NCBI RefSeq assembly: GCF_019061145.1
Contig: NZ_JAHQZS010000005.1
Location: 310,001 to 374,000, forward strand
DNA length: 64,000 bases
Source of the DNA: Anianabacter salinae
GTDB taxonomy: Bacteria > Pseudomonadota > Alphaproteobacteria > Rhodobacterales > Rhodobacteraceae
Direction of reading: 5' to 3'
Of this stretch, positions 9,155-18,978 are shown in pieces. The notes below the pieces were generated by a model. The model had not been told where the DNA came from and did not search any database. It saw only the letters and a program-made list of their open reading frames with translations. Numbering within the stretch: the first letter of the stretch is position 1; every line of letters starts with the position of its first letter. The position numbers and the translations under genes were made by a program.

Positions 9155-10339
9155 TCAGTCGGTGCGGTCCCGGCTGAACAAGTAAGACAAACACCCCAGA
9201 AGCAGCAGGGTTCCGAACACCGCGAAAAGAACGCGGTAGGGCAGGGCCGGGTCGGAGGCGGCTGCGGTGGTCGCCTCATAAAGCCGCCCGGTGGCGACCT
9301 GCGCCAGCCCCACGCCCGCAATCCCGAACAGGTTCATCAGCGTGACGCCGCGCCCAGTCAGGTGCGCGGGAAAGAAGCTGCGCGCATGGGCGATGATGAC
9401 CGCGTAGGTCATGGTAAAGAACCCGATGGCCGACAGCAGCACTGCCGACAGCACCACGCCAGACGACGGCGACAGGTAAAGCGCAAAGCACGCGACCGCC
9501 GCGATGGCGTTGCCGGGCAGGATGATCCATTTGCGGGTGCCGAACAGGCGGTCGAGCGGTCCGATGGCAAGGCTGCCTGACACCATGGCAAGGCTCATCG
9601 CCAACGTGACCCAGCCGATCGTCGTGGCCGACGCGCCGTAGACGTCGAAGAGGTAGGGCCCCGCCCAAAGCCCGCGCAGCGCGGCGGCGGGGATGTAATG
9701 GACGAACATGATCGGAAAGATCACCCAGAGCGCGGGCAGTTTCAGCAGGTCGAGCACCGATCCCTTCTGCGCCCGTTCCTCTGTGGTCGCCGGCGGGTCG
9801 CGCACGAGGATCGCCAGCGCGATCCCGACGATCAGCGTCATCGCCGTCAGCCCCGCCATCGTCATGCGCCACCCTGTCGCCTCGGCCACCAGCGCCAGCG
9901 GGATCGACCCCGCGACGTTGCCCAAAGACCCGACGCCGATGATGATGCTGGCAATAGTCGCGAAGATGGCAGGCGGATAGACCCGCGCGCAGATGTAGTA
10001 GGGGGCCATCAGCACCGGCGAACAGGCCATGCCCAGCAGGATCATCGCCGCGTAGACCGCCACCGCCCCCGTTGCCAGCGTGAAAAGCGCCGCCCCCGCC
10101 GTGCCGCAGATCAGGAACAACCCCGCCGCCGTGCGCCGTGGCCCGATCCGGTCAAGCGCCCAGCCAACCGGCAACTGCATCGCCGCGAAGGCCGCGAACC
10201 ACAGGCCCGAGGCCGTCGACAGCTCTGCCGCCGTCACCCCCAGATCCGAGATCAGCATGGGCGCAAGCACCGCCAGAAAGGCGCGGTAGAACTGGCTTAG
10301 CACATAGGCCGCGACCAGCGCGATCAGTCCGGCACGCAT
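9155..10339 (-). CDS. MFS transporter
   Basis: A 394-residue protein with twelve or so predicted membrane helices and the major-facilitator pattern, including a GWALDRIGPRRTAAG loop between helices 2 and 3 that corresponds to the MFS signature. Of two adjacent ATG codons I chose the second (10339) because the GGAGG ribosome site then lies six bases away; the first ATG directly abuts it. Substrate is unknown. The gene is divergent from the ModE-like regulator, but nothing links it to molybdate. Confidence 0.85.
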   Translation of the reverse strand: MRAGLIALVAAYVLSQFYRAFLAVLAPMLISDLGVTAAELSTASGLWFAAFAAMQLPVGWALDRIGPRRTAAGLFLICGTAGAALFTLATGAVAVYAAMILLGMACSPVLMAPYYICARVYPPAIFATIASIIIGVGSLGNVAGSIPLALVAEATGWRMTMAGLTAMTLIVGIALAILVRDPPATTEERAQKGSVLDLLKLPALWVIFPIMFVHYIPAAALRGLWAGPYLFDVYGASATTIGWVTLAMSLAMVSGSLAIGPLDRLFGTRKWIILPGNAIAAVACFALYLSPSSGVVLSAVLLSAIGFFTMTYAVIIAHARSFFPAHLTGRGVTLMNLFGIAGVGLAQVATGRLYEATTAAASDPALPYRVLFAVFGTLLLLGCLSYLFSRDRTD

Positions 10340-10457
10340 CGGCATCCTCCTCGGGCCCCTGCACAGGGCTATCCCTCGGGCCGGGCAGGGACAATGTGCA
10401 AAGCGGCTTGCCTCGATCGCTTGCGCGCCGCCGGTCGGGCTGGCCATAGTGACGGCC

Positions 10458-10841
10458 ATGAGCGACGACCAAGACCAGACCCGGGACAGGCCCAGCCTTC
10501 GCATCCGCATCCTGTTCGGCGAGGACGCGATGCTTGGCCCCGGCAAGGCCGATCTGCTGGAGCATATCCGCGACACCGGGTCGATCGCCTCGGCAGGCCG
10601 CCGGATGGCGATGAGCTACAAGCGCGCGTGGATGCTGGTCGAGACGATGAACAAGGCGTTCCGCGCGCCCCTGGTCGAAAGCACGCGGGGCGGCGTGAAG
10701 GGCGGCGGCGCCAGGCTGACAGAGGCCGGGGCAGAGGTTCTTGACCATTACCGAAAGCTCGAAGGCATCATGGCCGAGGCTGGCGCCGACCGGATTGCAG
10801 CGATCCAGTCGATGCTGAGGGATATTCCCGAAGGAAAATAA
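10458..10841 (+). CDS. ModE-like winged-helix transcriptional regulator
   Basis: A 127-residue protein made only of the LysR/ModE-type winged-helix domain: KADLLEHIRDTGSIASAGRRMAMSYKRAWML, then a wing GGVKGGGARLTEAG. This matches the N-terminal DNA-binding half of ModE; the C-terminal molybdate-binding MOP domains of E. coli ModE are absent, as in many short ModE-like proteins. It lies immediately upstream of modABC, which makes a role in molybdate-responsive control likely. A GTG nine bases upstream is an alternative start. An inverted repeat at 10868-10889 between this gene and modA is a candidate binding site. Confidence 0.85.
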   Translation: MSDDQDQTRDRPSLRIRILFGEDAMLGPGKADLLEHIRDTGSIASAGRRMAMSYKRAWMLVETMNKAFRAPLVESTRGGVKGGGARLTEAGAEVLDHYRKLEGIMAEAGADRIAAIQSMLRDIPEGK

Positions 10842-10867
10842 CGCTTGCTCGCTGGAGGGGTGCTTGC

Positions 10868-10889
10868 GATATGTTTCGCAGGACATATC
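10868..10889. promoter_or_regulatory. candidate ModE operator upstream of modA
   Basis: GATATGT (10868-10874) and ACATATC (10883-10889) form a perfect 7-bp inverted repeat with 8 bases between arms. It lies 27 bases after the ModE-like gene stop and 18 bases before the modA start. The A/T-rich arms in a very GC-rich context and the spacing recall molybdate (Mo) boxes with CGnTATAT-type arms, though the match to the E. coli consensus is partial. Confidence 0.55.
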
Positions 10890-10907
10890 AGGCAGGGAGG
10901 CCGCCCG

Positions 10908-11687
10908 TTGTCGTCGATGTTCCGTTCCTGCGCCAGTGCCGTGCTGGCCGGTTTCGCCCTCGCCCTCACCCTCGCGACGTCCGCCGCTGCGGAGCGGATC
11001 ACCGTCTTCGCCGCCGCCAGCCTGTCGAATGCGCTGACTGAAATCGAAGCCGCGTTCGAGGCGGATACGGGCCATGATGTCGCCATCGCGTTCGCCGGGT
11101 CTTCGGCGCTTGCGCGGCAGATCGAACAAGGTGCGCCCGCGGATATCTTCATCTCGGCCAGCCCTGACTGGATGGACAGGGTCGAGGACGCCGGGCTTAT
11201 CGAGGACGGCACGCGGGTCGATCTGCTGGGCAACAGCATCGTCCTGATTGCCTACGGCGCCGCAGATCCGGTCGTGATCGGGCCGGGCTTCGACCTTGCG
11301 GACCTTCTTGGCCAGGGTCGTCTCGCCATGGCGCTGGTCGATGCCGTGCCCGCGGGCATCTACGGCAAGGCTGCGCTGCAAAGCCTCGGGGTGTGGAACG
11401 CGGTCGAGCCGCAGGTGGCGCAGGCCGACAACGTGCGCGCGGCGCTGGCCTTCGTGGCGACCGGCGCCGCGCCCTACGGCATCGTCTACGCGACCGATGC
11501 GGTGGCCGAGGACGATGTGACCGTGATCGGCACCTTTCCGGCGGGCAGCCACCCGCCCATCGTCTACCCGGTGGCAGGCATCAACGGCCGCACCGGAGAG
11601 GCTGCGCTGGCCTTTCTGGATTACCTGCGCGGCGAGACCGCGCGCGACGCCTTCGAAGCCGAGGGTTTCGTGATGGTCGGCGAATAG
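10908..11687 (+). CDS. modA: molybdate ABC transporter periplasmic binding protein
   Basis: The 259-residue protein has a signal peptide (ASAVLAGFALALTLATSAAAE) and then the ModA fold starting ITVFAAASLSNALTEIE, with FAGSSALARQIEQGAPADIFISA, the oxyanion-binding serine region. I chose TTG at 10908 because GGGAGG lies seven bases upstream; the ATG at 10917 is the alternative. It binds molybdate (and possibly tungstate) in the periplasm and delivers it to ModBC. It heads modABC and is preceded by a candidate ModE operator. The window also encodes two molybdoenzymes of the MsrP type that would need the cofactor. Confidence 0.95.
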   Translation: MSSMFRSCASAVLAGFALALTLATSAAAERITVFAAASLSNALTEIEAAFEADTGHDVAIAFAGSSALARQIEQGAPADIFISASPDWMDRVEDAGLIEDGTRVDLLGNSIVLIAYGAADPVVIGPGFDLADLLGQGRLAMALVDAVPAGIYGKAALQSLGVWNAVEPQVAQADNVRAALAFVATGAAPYGIVYATDAVAEDDVTVIGTFPAGSHPPIVYPVAGINGRTGEAALAFLDYLRGETARDAFEAEGFVMVGE

Positions 11688-11693
11688 CGCGGG

Positions 11694-12392
11694 ATGGCGG
11701 ACTGGCTCAGCCCCGCTGAATGGGAGGCCGTGCGCCTGTCCCTGCGCGTCGCGTTCTGGGCAACGCTGTTCACCTTGCCGCTGGGGGTGTTCGTGGCCTT
11801 CGCGCTTGCCCGCTGGCGGTTCCCGGGGCGCGAGGCGCTCAACATCCTCGTGCACCTGCCGCTGATCATGCCGCCGGTGGTCACGGGGTATCTGCTGCTT
11901 CTGGCGTTCGGTGCACGCGGGCCGATAGGCGGATTTCTCGACAGCGCCTTCGGTTTCACCTTTGCCTTCCGCTGGACCGGCGCCGCGCTTGCCTCGGGTG
12001 TCATGGCCTTTCCCTTCATGGTGCGCGCGGTGCGCCTGTCGATCGAGGCGGTGGACCCAAGGCTTGAACAGGCCGCCGCCACGCTGGGCGCCTCGCGCCC
12101 TTGGGTGTTCCTGACGGTCACGCTGCCCCTGATCCTGCCGGGGATCATTGCCGGAACCGTGCTGGCCTTTGCCAAGGGGATGGGCGAGTTCGGCGCGACG
12201 ATCACCTTCGTGTCCAACATCCCCGGCGAGACCCGGACGATCCCGCTGGCCATCGACCTGCTGCTGGAGACGCCGGGCGGAGAGCGCGCGGCGGCCCGGC
12301 TGGCGGGGCTGTCGATCCTGCTGGCGGCGCTGGCACTGGTCCTGTCGGAATGGGTGTCGCGGCGCGTCGCTGCGCGCGTGGGGGGGCGGTGA
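11694..12392 (+). CDS. modB: molybdate ABC transporter permease
   Basis: A 232-residue inner-membrane permease with about five helices. The cytoplasmic EAA-type loop AAATLGASRPWVFLTVTLPLILPG, which docks with the ATPase, is clear. It starts six bases after modA and its TGA overlaps the modC ATG by one base, so modABC is one translationally coupled operon. Length matches the family. Confidence 0.96.
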   Translation: MADWLSPAEWEAVRLSLRVAFWATLFTLPLGVFVAFALARWRFPGREALNILVHLPLIMPPVVTGYLLLLAFGARGPIGGFLDSAFGFTFAFRWTGAALASGVMAFPFMVRAVRLSIEAVDPRLEQAAATLGASRPWVFLTVTLPLILPGIIAGTVLAFAKGMGEFGATITFVSNIPGETRTIPLAIDLLLETPGGERAAARLAGLSILLAALALVLSEWVSRRVAARVGGR

Positions 12393-13483
12393 TGCTGGAG
12401 GTGTCGCTGCGCCATGCCTTTGCCGGTTTCACGCTGGACGCGCAGTTCCGGGCGCCGCCGGGGGTCACGGTGCTGTTCGGGCGATCCGGCTCGGGCAAGA
12501 CGACCATCGTGAACGCGGTAGCGGGGCTTCTGTCGCCGGACGAGGGGCGCATCGCCTCGGGGGATTGGGTTCTGCTCGACACGGATCGCGGCGTTCGGCT
12601 GCGGCCCCATCGCCGCCGCCTGGGCTACATCTTTCAGGAAGGTCGCCTGTTCCCGCACCTCACCGTGCGCCAGAACCTTGCCTACGGCACGTGGTTCGCC
12701 CCGAAAGGTGCCCCGCGCGAAGACATGGGCCGCGTGGTCGAGATGTTGGGGATCGGCCCACTGTTGCACCGGCGGCCCGCTGCCCTGTCCGGCGGCGAGA
12801 AGCAGCGCGTCGCCATTGGCCGCGCCCTGCTGTCCGCGCCGCGCCTGATCCTGGCCGACGAGCCGCTCGCGGCGCTGGATGAGGCCCGCAAGGCCGAGAT
12901 CCTGCCCTATTTCGAGCGGTTGCGCGACGAGGTGTCGGTACCGATCCTCTATGTCAGCCACTCCGCATCCGAGGTCGCGCGCCTTGCCACCACCGTTGTC
13001 GCGATTGAGGGCGGGCGTGTCATCGCGCAAGGCCCCGCCGCCGAGGTGCTGGGCGATCCCGCGATCCTGCCCGCTGGCGCACGCGAGGCGGGTGCGGTCC
13101 TGACGGCGCGCGTCGCCGCACATCACGATGACGGCCTGACCGAGCTGGATGCGGGCGGCATCCCGCTGTTCCTGCCGCGCGTCGCCCTTGCCCCCGGCAG
13201 CCTGCTGCGGGTGCGGATCGCCGCGCATGACGTGATCCTGTCGCGCGAGCGGCCCGAGGGGCTGTCGGCGCTCAATATCCTGCCCGGCAGGGTGCAGGAC
13301 GTGCGGCCCGGCGACGGCCCTGGCGCCATCGTGGCGCTGGATACCGCTGCTGGCCGGGTGCTGGCCCGCATCACGCGGCGCTCTGCCGAGGCGCTGGGAT
13401 TGCGGGCGGGCATGGACGTGCACGCCGTGGTCAAGACAGTGTCCGTCGCAGCCGCCGATATCGGGACGAGCGGGGCAGGATGA
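12392..13483 (+). CDS. modC: molybdate ABC transporter ATP-binding protein
   Basis: A 363-residue ATPase with Walker A GRSGSGKT (residues 30-37), signature LSGGEKQR and Walker B LILADEPLAALDEA. The C-terminal region, from SALNILPGRVQDV on, is a MOP/TOBE domain that binds molybdate or regulates transport, as expected of ModC. The ATG overlaps the modB stop. It powers molybdate import with ModAB. The open frame runs on upstream, but that part belongs to modB in another frame. Confidence 0.97.
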   Translation: MLEVSLRHAFAGFTLDAQFRAPPGVTVLFGRSGSGKTTIVNAVAGLLSPDEGRIASGDWVLLDTDRGVRLRPHRRRLGYIFQEGRLFPHLTVRQNLAYGTWFAPKGAPREDMGRVVEMLGIGPLLHRRPAALSGGEKQRVAIGRALLSAPRLILADEPLAALDEARKAEILPYFERLRDEVSVPILYVSHSASEVARLATTVVAIEGGRVIAQGPAAEVLGDPAILPAGAREAGAVLTARVAAHHDDGLTELDAGGIPLFLPRVALAPGSLLRVRIAAHDVILSRERPEGLSALNILPGRVQDVRPGDGPGAIVALDTAAGRVLARITRRSAEALGLRAGMDVHAVVKTVSVAAADIGTSGAG

Positions 13484-13536
13484 CACCCGAGGCAAAGCCC
13501 GACGCGCCGTCCGCGACTTGATGATATCTGGTAAAC

Positions 13537-13613
13537 TGGTCGGAGCGAGAGGATTCGAACCTCCGGCCCCTGCCTCCCGAAGACAGTGCTCTACCAGGCT
13601 GAGCTACGCTCCG
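13537..13613 (-). tRNA. tRNA-Pro (anticodon CGG)
   Basis: The minus strand folds into a full cloverleaf: acceptor arm CGGAGCG/CGCTCCG, D arm GCTC..GAGC, anticodon arm CTGTC/GGCAG with loop TTCGGGA giving anticodon CGG, and a T arm with GGTTCGAATCC. The CCA end is encoded (13537-13539). It reads CCG codons, which are common in this GC-rich genome. Confidence 0.95.
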
Positions 13614-13665
13614 ACCGTGCGCGGGGCTTTGCCTGAAAGCGGCGGGCGATGCAAGAGCAATAAGC

Positions 13666-13977
13666 CTAGAACCGCTCGGCCCGCAGCACTTCGCAATCGG
13701 TCACGGAAACCACGCCGATGTGGCTTTCCAGCACCGCGAACGCGGCCGAAAGCAGCCCGTCGACGCGGTCCGGGTGCACGATGCAGATCACCGCGATCAT
13801 GCCGCCTGCGCGTCCGACCTGGCCTTCGCGGCTCCACTCTCCCGACCGTCCCGATCCGCCAAGGACCGGCAGCACCGTGTACCCCGAGATGTCGGCACCG
13901 GCGAGCGCGCTGCGCAGGCGGCCCTCCATCGGGGCCTCGATGATGATCTCGACGCGCTTGGCCATGTGGGTCTGCAT
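13666..13977 (-). CDS. PII-like protein of the SbtB type
   Basis: A 103-residue protein with the PII ferredoxin-like pattern (RVEIIIEAPMEGRLRSALAGADISGYTVLP) and VSVTDCEVLRAERF at the end. It lies three bases downstream of an SbtA-type transporter gene, and the start at 13977 has GGAGG at seven bases, overlapping the sbtA stop. In cyanobacteria SbtB binds adenyl nucleotides and controls the bicarbonate transporter SbtA. The C-terminal paired-cysteine R-loop of some cyanobacterial SbtB proteins is not present here; only one Cys is seen in that tail. The role as an SbtA regulator is inferred from context. Confidence 0.82.
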   Translation of the reverse strand: MQTHMAKRVEIIIEAPMEGRLRSALAGADISGYTVLPVLGGSGRSGEWSREGQVGRAGGMIAVICIVHPDRVDGLLSAAFAVLESHIGVVSVTDCEVLRAERF

Positions 13978-13980
13978 CGG

Positions 13981-14961
13981 TCAGCCTCCGGTCAGAAGCG
14001 TGGCAACCGCGAGATAGACGGGAATGCCCACGGTCAGGTTGAACGGGAAGGTCACGCCCAGCGACAGGGTGAGATAGATCGACGGGTTCGCCTGGGGCAG
14101 CGCCACGCGCATCGCCGCCGGAACCGCGATGTACGAGGCGGAGGCGGACAGCGTCATCAACAGCACCGTTCCGCCTGTGCTGAGGCCCAGAAGCAGCGCT
14201 GCCGCCAGCCCGAACGCCGCGCCGATGGGCGGCATGACGAGGCCGAAGGCGACCGCCCCCGCGCCCAGTGCGCCGCGCGTCTGCCGCAGGCCCCGGCCCG
14301 CAACAAGGCCCATGTCCAGAAGGAACAGGCACAGCACGCCCTTGAAGGGCGCGACGATGAAGCTGTCGATCTCGGCCAGTCCCGCCGGGCCGGTGATCCA
14401 GCCGATGGCAAAGGCGCCCAGCAGCAGGACGATGGACCCGTTCAGCAGGATCTCGCGCCAGAGTGTCCCGTCGACTTGCGCCGCGCCGCGGCTGCCGCGC
14501 ATCGCCAGCCACAAGGCCGACAGGATCGCAGGCGCCTCCATCGCGGCGGCGACGGCGACAAGATACCCCTCGGACGCGATGCCCTGGCTTTCAAGCACCG
14601 AGGTCGCGGCGACGAAGGTGACGATCGAGATCGAGCCGTAGTGCCCGGCCACGGCGGCCGCATCGAGCGCGCTCATCCGCGTCATGCCCCGGAGCAGGGC
14701 GAAGGCGATGAACGGCAGCAGGAAGGACAGGATCACGCCTGCCAGGATCGACAGGGCGAGCGTCGCGTCGATCCCGTTCTCGGCGATGCTGACGCCGCCC
14801 TTGAAGCCGATTGCGAACAGAAGATAGAGCGAAAGCGCCTTCGCAGCGGCTTCGGGCACGCTCAGGTCGGACCGTGCGAGCGCCGCGAACAGCCCCAGCG
14901 CGAAGGACAGGATAATGGGCGAGACAAGGTTTTGCGCCGCCAGCCCGAAGATCATCTCCAT
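13981..14961 (-). CDS. SbtA-type sodium-dependent bicarbonate transporter
   Basis: A 326-residue membrane protein with about ten hydrophobic helices in two related halves. Characteristic stretches are LYLLFAIGFKGGVSIAE near residues 45-61, GHYGSISIVTF, LFLLDMGLVAGRGL, and SASASYIAVPAAMRVALP followed by PFNLTVGIPVYL, all typical of the SbtA/DUF897 family. It is preceded by beta-carbonic anhydrase and followed by the PII-like SbtB gene, with gaps of 30 and 3 bases, so the three are one operon for inorganic-carbon supply. Transport of bicarbonate is inferred from the family and this context. Confidence 0.88.
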   Translation of the reverse strand: MEMIFGLAAQNLVSPIILSFALGLFAALARSDLSVPEAAAKALSLYLLFAIGFKGGVSIAENGIDATLALSILAGVILSFLLPFIAFALLRGMTRMSALDAAAVAGHYGSISIVTFVAATSVLESQGIASEGYLVAVAAAMEAPAILSALWLAMRGSRGAAQVDGTLWREILLNGSIVLLLGAFAIGWITGPAGLAEIDSFIVAPFKGVLCLFLLDMGLVAGRGLRQTRGALGAGAVAFGLVMPPIGAAFGLAAALLLGLSTGGTVLLMTLSASASYIAVPAAMRVALPQANPSIYLTLSLGVTFPFNLTVGIPVYLAVATLLTGG

Positions 14962-14991
14962 CCGGTCGTTTCCCCTGAACCTGCCGCTTGC

Positions 14992-15642
14992 CTAGAGCGG
15001 CTCGAACGCCTTTTGGGCGGGGTTGAACTGTTCCAGCCCGCCTCCGCCTATGTCGGTCCAGAGCCCGTGCAGCGACAACTCTTCCTCCTCGACGGCCTTG
15101 GCGACGAAGGGGAAGGTCATCAGGTTTTCGAGCGAGACGATGACCGCCTCTTTCTCAAGCTGGGCGCGCTGGGCATCCTCGTCCGGCAGGTCCTTCACGC
15201 GCTCGTATCCGGGGCGCAAGATGTCCATCCAGCGGCCGACGAAACTGGACTTCTCTTCCAGCTCCGGCGCCGCGCCAGAGCACATGGCGTGGCACCCCGC
15301 CACGCCGCCGCAGCTGGAATGGCCCAGAACGATCAGGTGCGCGACCTTGAGGGACGTCACGGCAAATTCCACGGCCGCCGAGGTGCCATGCTGGTTGCCG
15401 TCGGGCTCGTAGGTCGGCACGAGGTTTGCGATGTTGCGGTGAATGAAGAACTCGCCGGTGTCCGCGCCGAAGATCGAGGTGACGTGAACGCGGCTGTCGC
15501 AGCAGGAAATCACCATCGCGCGGGGGCGCTGGCCTTCATCTGCCAGACGGCGATACCAGCTTTTGTTCTCGGCGTAGGTCGTCGCTTTCCAGCCATGATA
15601 CCGCTGCAAAAGATAGCTTGGAAGCGGACGTGCGGGCACCAT
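14992..15642 (-). CDS. beta-class carbonic anhydrase
   Basis: The 216-residue enzyme interconverts CO2 and bicarbonate. Zinc ligands are Cys47 in the CCDSR motif, His108 and Cys111 in GHSSCGG; Asp49 and Arg51 form the usual dyad. No signal peptide is seen, so it is cytoplasmic. It is first in the operon with SbtA and SbtB on the minus strand. With bicarbonate imported by SbtA, this enzyme would balance CO2 and bicarbonate for carboxylating enzymes. Confidence 0.96.
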   Translation of the reverse strand: MVPARPLPSYLLQRYHGWKATTYAENKSWYRRLADEGQRPRAMVISCCDSRVHVTSIFGADTGEFFIHRNIANLVPTYEPDGNQHGTSAAVEFAVTSLKVAHLIVLGHSSCGGVAGCHAMCSGAAPELEEKSSFVGRWMDILRPGYERVKDLPDEDAQRAQLEKEAVIVSLENLMTFPFVAKAVEEEELSLHGLWTDIGGGGLEQFNPAQKAFEPL

Positions 15643-15778
15643 GCTGATCTCTCCTTGTGGTTCGAGCGTTGCGTCGAGATAGGCCGGATTTTCCGGAATT
15701 GCGAGGCATTTCGCGGTGAGTTGTCAACCTGTTGTTGGTCGGCTTCGGCAAGTATCGCGGTCGGGGCAAGGGGTGAAG

Positions 15779-16099
15779 ATGACGAACGTGATCCGGCTTC
15801 GCCCGCGCGAGCGGGTGGATATCTGTCTTGACTGCGGCGGCGCTGCGGGGCGCGCGGCGGCCCTCGAAACGCTGGCCTTGCGGCTGTATCACGCGGGCGC
15901 GGATGCCGCTGCGGCAGAACAGGTGCGCGATCTGGCGGGGCAGCTTGGCCTGCACAGCCTGTGCACGGCTGCTGGTGCGCTGGCGTCGTTGCCGCCGTCC
16001 TGTTGCCCGCGCGCGCGGGCTGCCGTGCTTGCGCGGGTGATGCGCCTTGGCGAAGTGTCGATCCTTGTCGCATGGGACATCGAGGATCTGTCGATCTGA
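15779..16099 (+). CDS. conserved small protein, function unknown
   Basis: A 106-residue, Ala- and Cys-rich soluble protein beginning MTNVIRLRPRERVDICLDCGG. The start at 15779 has AAGGGGTGAAG upstream. It has five cysteines, two in CLDC and two in a Ser-Cys-Cys-Pro segment, which might bind a metal, and the rest looks helical. I do not recognise a named family. It precedes the aminopeptidase gene by 58 bases on the same strand. Confidence 0.65.
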   Translation: MTNVIRLRPRERVDICLDCGGAAGRAAALETLALRLYHAGADAAAAEQVRDLAGQLGLHSLCTAAGALASLPPSCCPRARAAVLARVMRLGEVSILVAWDIEDLSI

Positions 16100-16157
16100 T
16101 CCCCTTGCAGCCGCATGGCACGCCGCTAGGCTGGCGGCGTCCGACACAGGAGAGCCC

Positions 16158-17533
<1,376 letters not shown>

Positions 17534-17534
<1 letters not shown>

Positions 17535-18379
17535 TGGACCATCGCCGCCACTGGTCCTCGGGCCGCGTCGCCCATGTATCGCTAAAGGGGCGGGTTCAGG
17601 CCGACCGCTTCATTGAAGGCACGCCGTACGAGGTGGTGACCACTGTCGCGACGATCTGGACCACGCCGGGGGGCAAGCGCGACCGTCAGCTGCTTCTGGG
17701 GCGGCGGTTCATCGTTCTGGACCGCGAGGGCGACCATGTCTTCGGCTTCGCCGAGGCGTGCGGCTATGCGGGCTGGGTACGCGCGGTCGAATTGCAGCCC
17801 GCCCGTGCCGCGCCGACCCATGTCGTCAAGGTGGCGCGCAGCTACGCGATCCTTGCGCCTGAGCTGAAGACATCAGAGGACGGGTTCGCCATTTCGGGTG
17901 GATCGCTGGTGCATGTCACGGGCGATCACGGGCGCTGGGTGGCGATCCATCTGCCGGGCGAAGACCGCCCGCGCTACATGCCCAAGGCGCATCTGAACCC
18001 TGCGGACGTGTCGGGCGACGACCCGGTCGAGGTGGCGGAGTTGCTACTGGGCACCCCGTACCTCTGGGGTGGGAATTCGGCGTTCGGGATCGACTGTTCG
18101 GGCTTGGTGCAGATCGCCTGTCATGCCTGCGGCATCGCCTGCCCCGGCGACGGTGACATGCAGGAGGCCGAGCTGGGCCAGCCCTTGCCGGACGGTGCCC
18201 CGCGTCAGCGCGGCGATCTGGTGTTCTGGAAGGGCCATGTCGCTTGGCTGGCGTCTCCCGACCGGCTGATCCACGCCAATGCCCATGACATGGCCGTCGC
18301 GTATGAGGATTTCGATGCGGCGGTGGACCGGATCATCGCGCAGGGCGACGGGCCGGTGACGTCGATCCGGCGGCTTTAA
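17534..18379 (+). CDS. NlpC/P60-family cysteine peptidase with SH3-like N-terminus
   Basis: A 281-residue protein. Residues about 170-281 form the NlpC/P60 domain: catalytic cysteine in FGIDCSGLVQ, histidine in WKGHVAWL and a polar residue in HANAHD. The N-terminal 160 residues have two beta-rich SH3-like segments, as in cell-wall hydrolases that cut D-Glu-Dap or similar bonds. No clear signal peptide is seen, which fits family members that process recycled wall peptides in the cytoplasm. The coupling with the upstream leucyl aminopeptidase supports that idea but does not prove it. Confidence 0.92.
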
Positions 18380-18723
18380 TCGACCGCTCGGATCAGCTTG
18401 CGTTCCAGCACGCGCAGCACGGATTTCAGGTCATGCCCGCGTTTCAGGATCTGGCCGTCCATGCCGATCACCGCGTACATGCCCTGCTTGTTGCGCAGGC
18501 GCGGGCGCTTTTCGATCCGGTAGAGCGGGTGTTCGGCGGTGCGGCGGAAGATCGCGAATACTGCCACTTCACGTAGAAAGGACATGCCGTAGTCGCGCCA
18601 TTCGCCCGCAGCGACCATCCGGCCATAGACCGCAAGGATCAGGCCAAGTTCCGAGCGGTCGAACGCCACCTGTTCGGGCGGGCTGGACGGACCGGGAAAG
18701 GGCGTTGGGTTCTGCACGTTCAT
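18376..18723 (-). CDS. DUF2794 domain protein
   Basis: A 115-residue protein with the DUF2794 pattern: FDRSELGLILAVYGRMVAAG, EWRDYGM, FAIFRRTAEHPLYRIEKRP and LKRGHDLKSVLRVLERKL. This family is found in alphaproteobacteria and has no assigned function. The ATG at 18723 follows a GGAGGGA site. It overlaps the NlpC/P60 gene tail to tail by four bases. Confidence 0.88.
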   Translation of the reverse strand: MNVQNPTPFPGPSSPPEQVAFDRSELGLILAVYGRMVAAGEWRDYGMSFLREVAVFAIFRRTAEHPLYRIEKRPRLRNKQGMYAVIGMDGQILKRGHDLKSVLRVLERKLIRAVD

Positions 18724-18978
18724 TCCCTCCAACGTGTGCCGCCGCGATCCCGAAATCAAGCATTTCCGCAGATCACTCGTTTCAGGCCCAGCGCTGTTGC
18801 CCCGCTGGCCACCCTCTGCCTTGCGAATGTCGCAAAATCATCGCGCGCTTTCCTTGGCGGCAACCTTCTTCGGCCGCAGTCAGGCATCATACAAGGGTCA
18901 TAGCGAGAGAGTGCTATACCCGGTGCCGCGCCAAACATTGCCCCCACCCGGCGCGGCGCCGGGGCTACCCTCTCCGGA

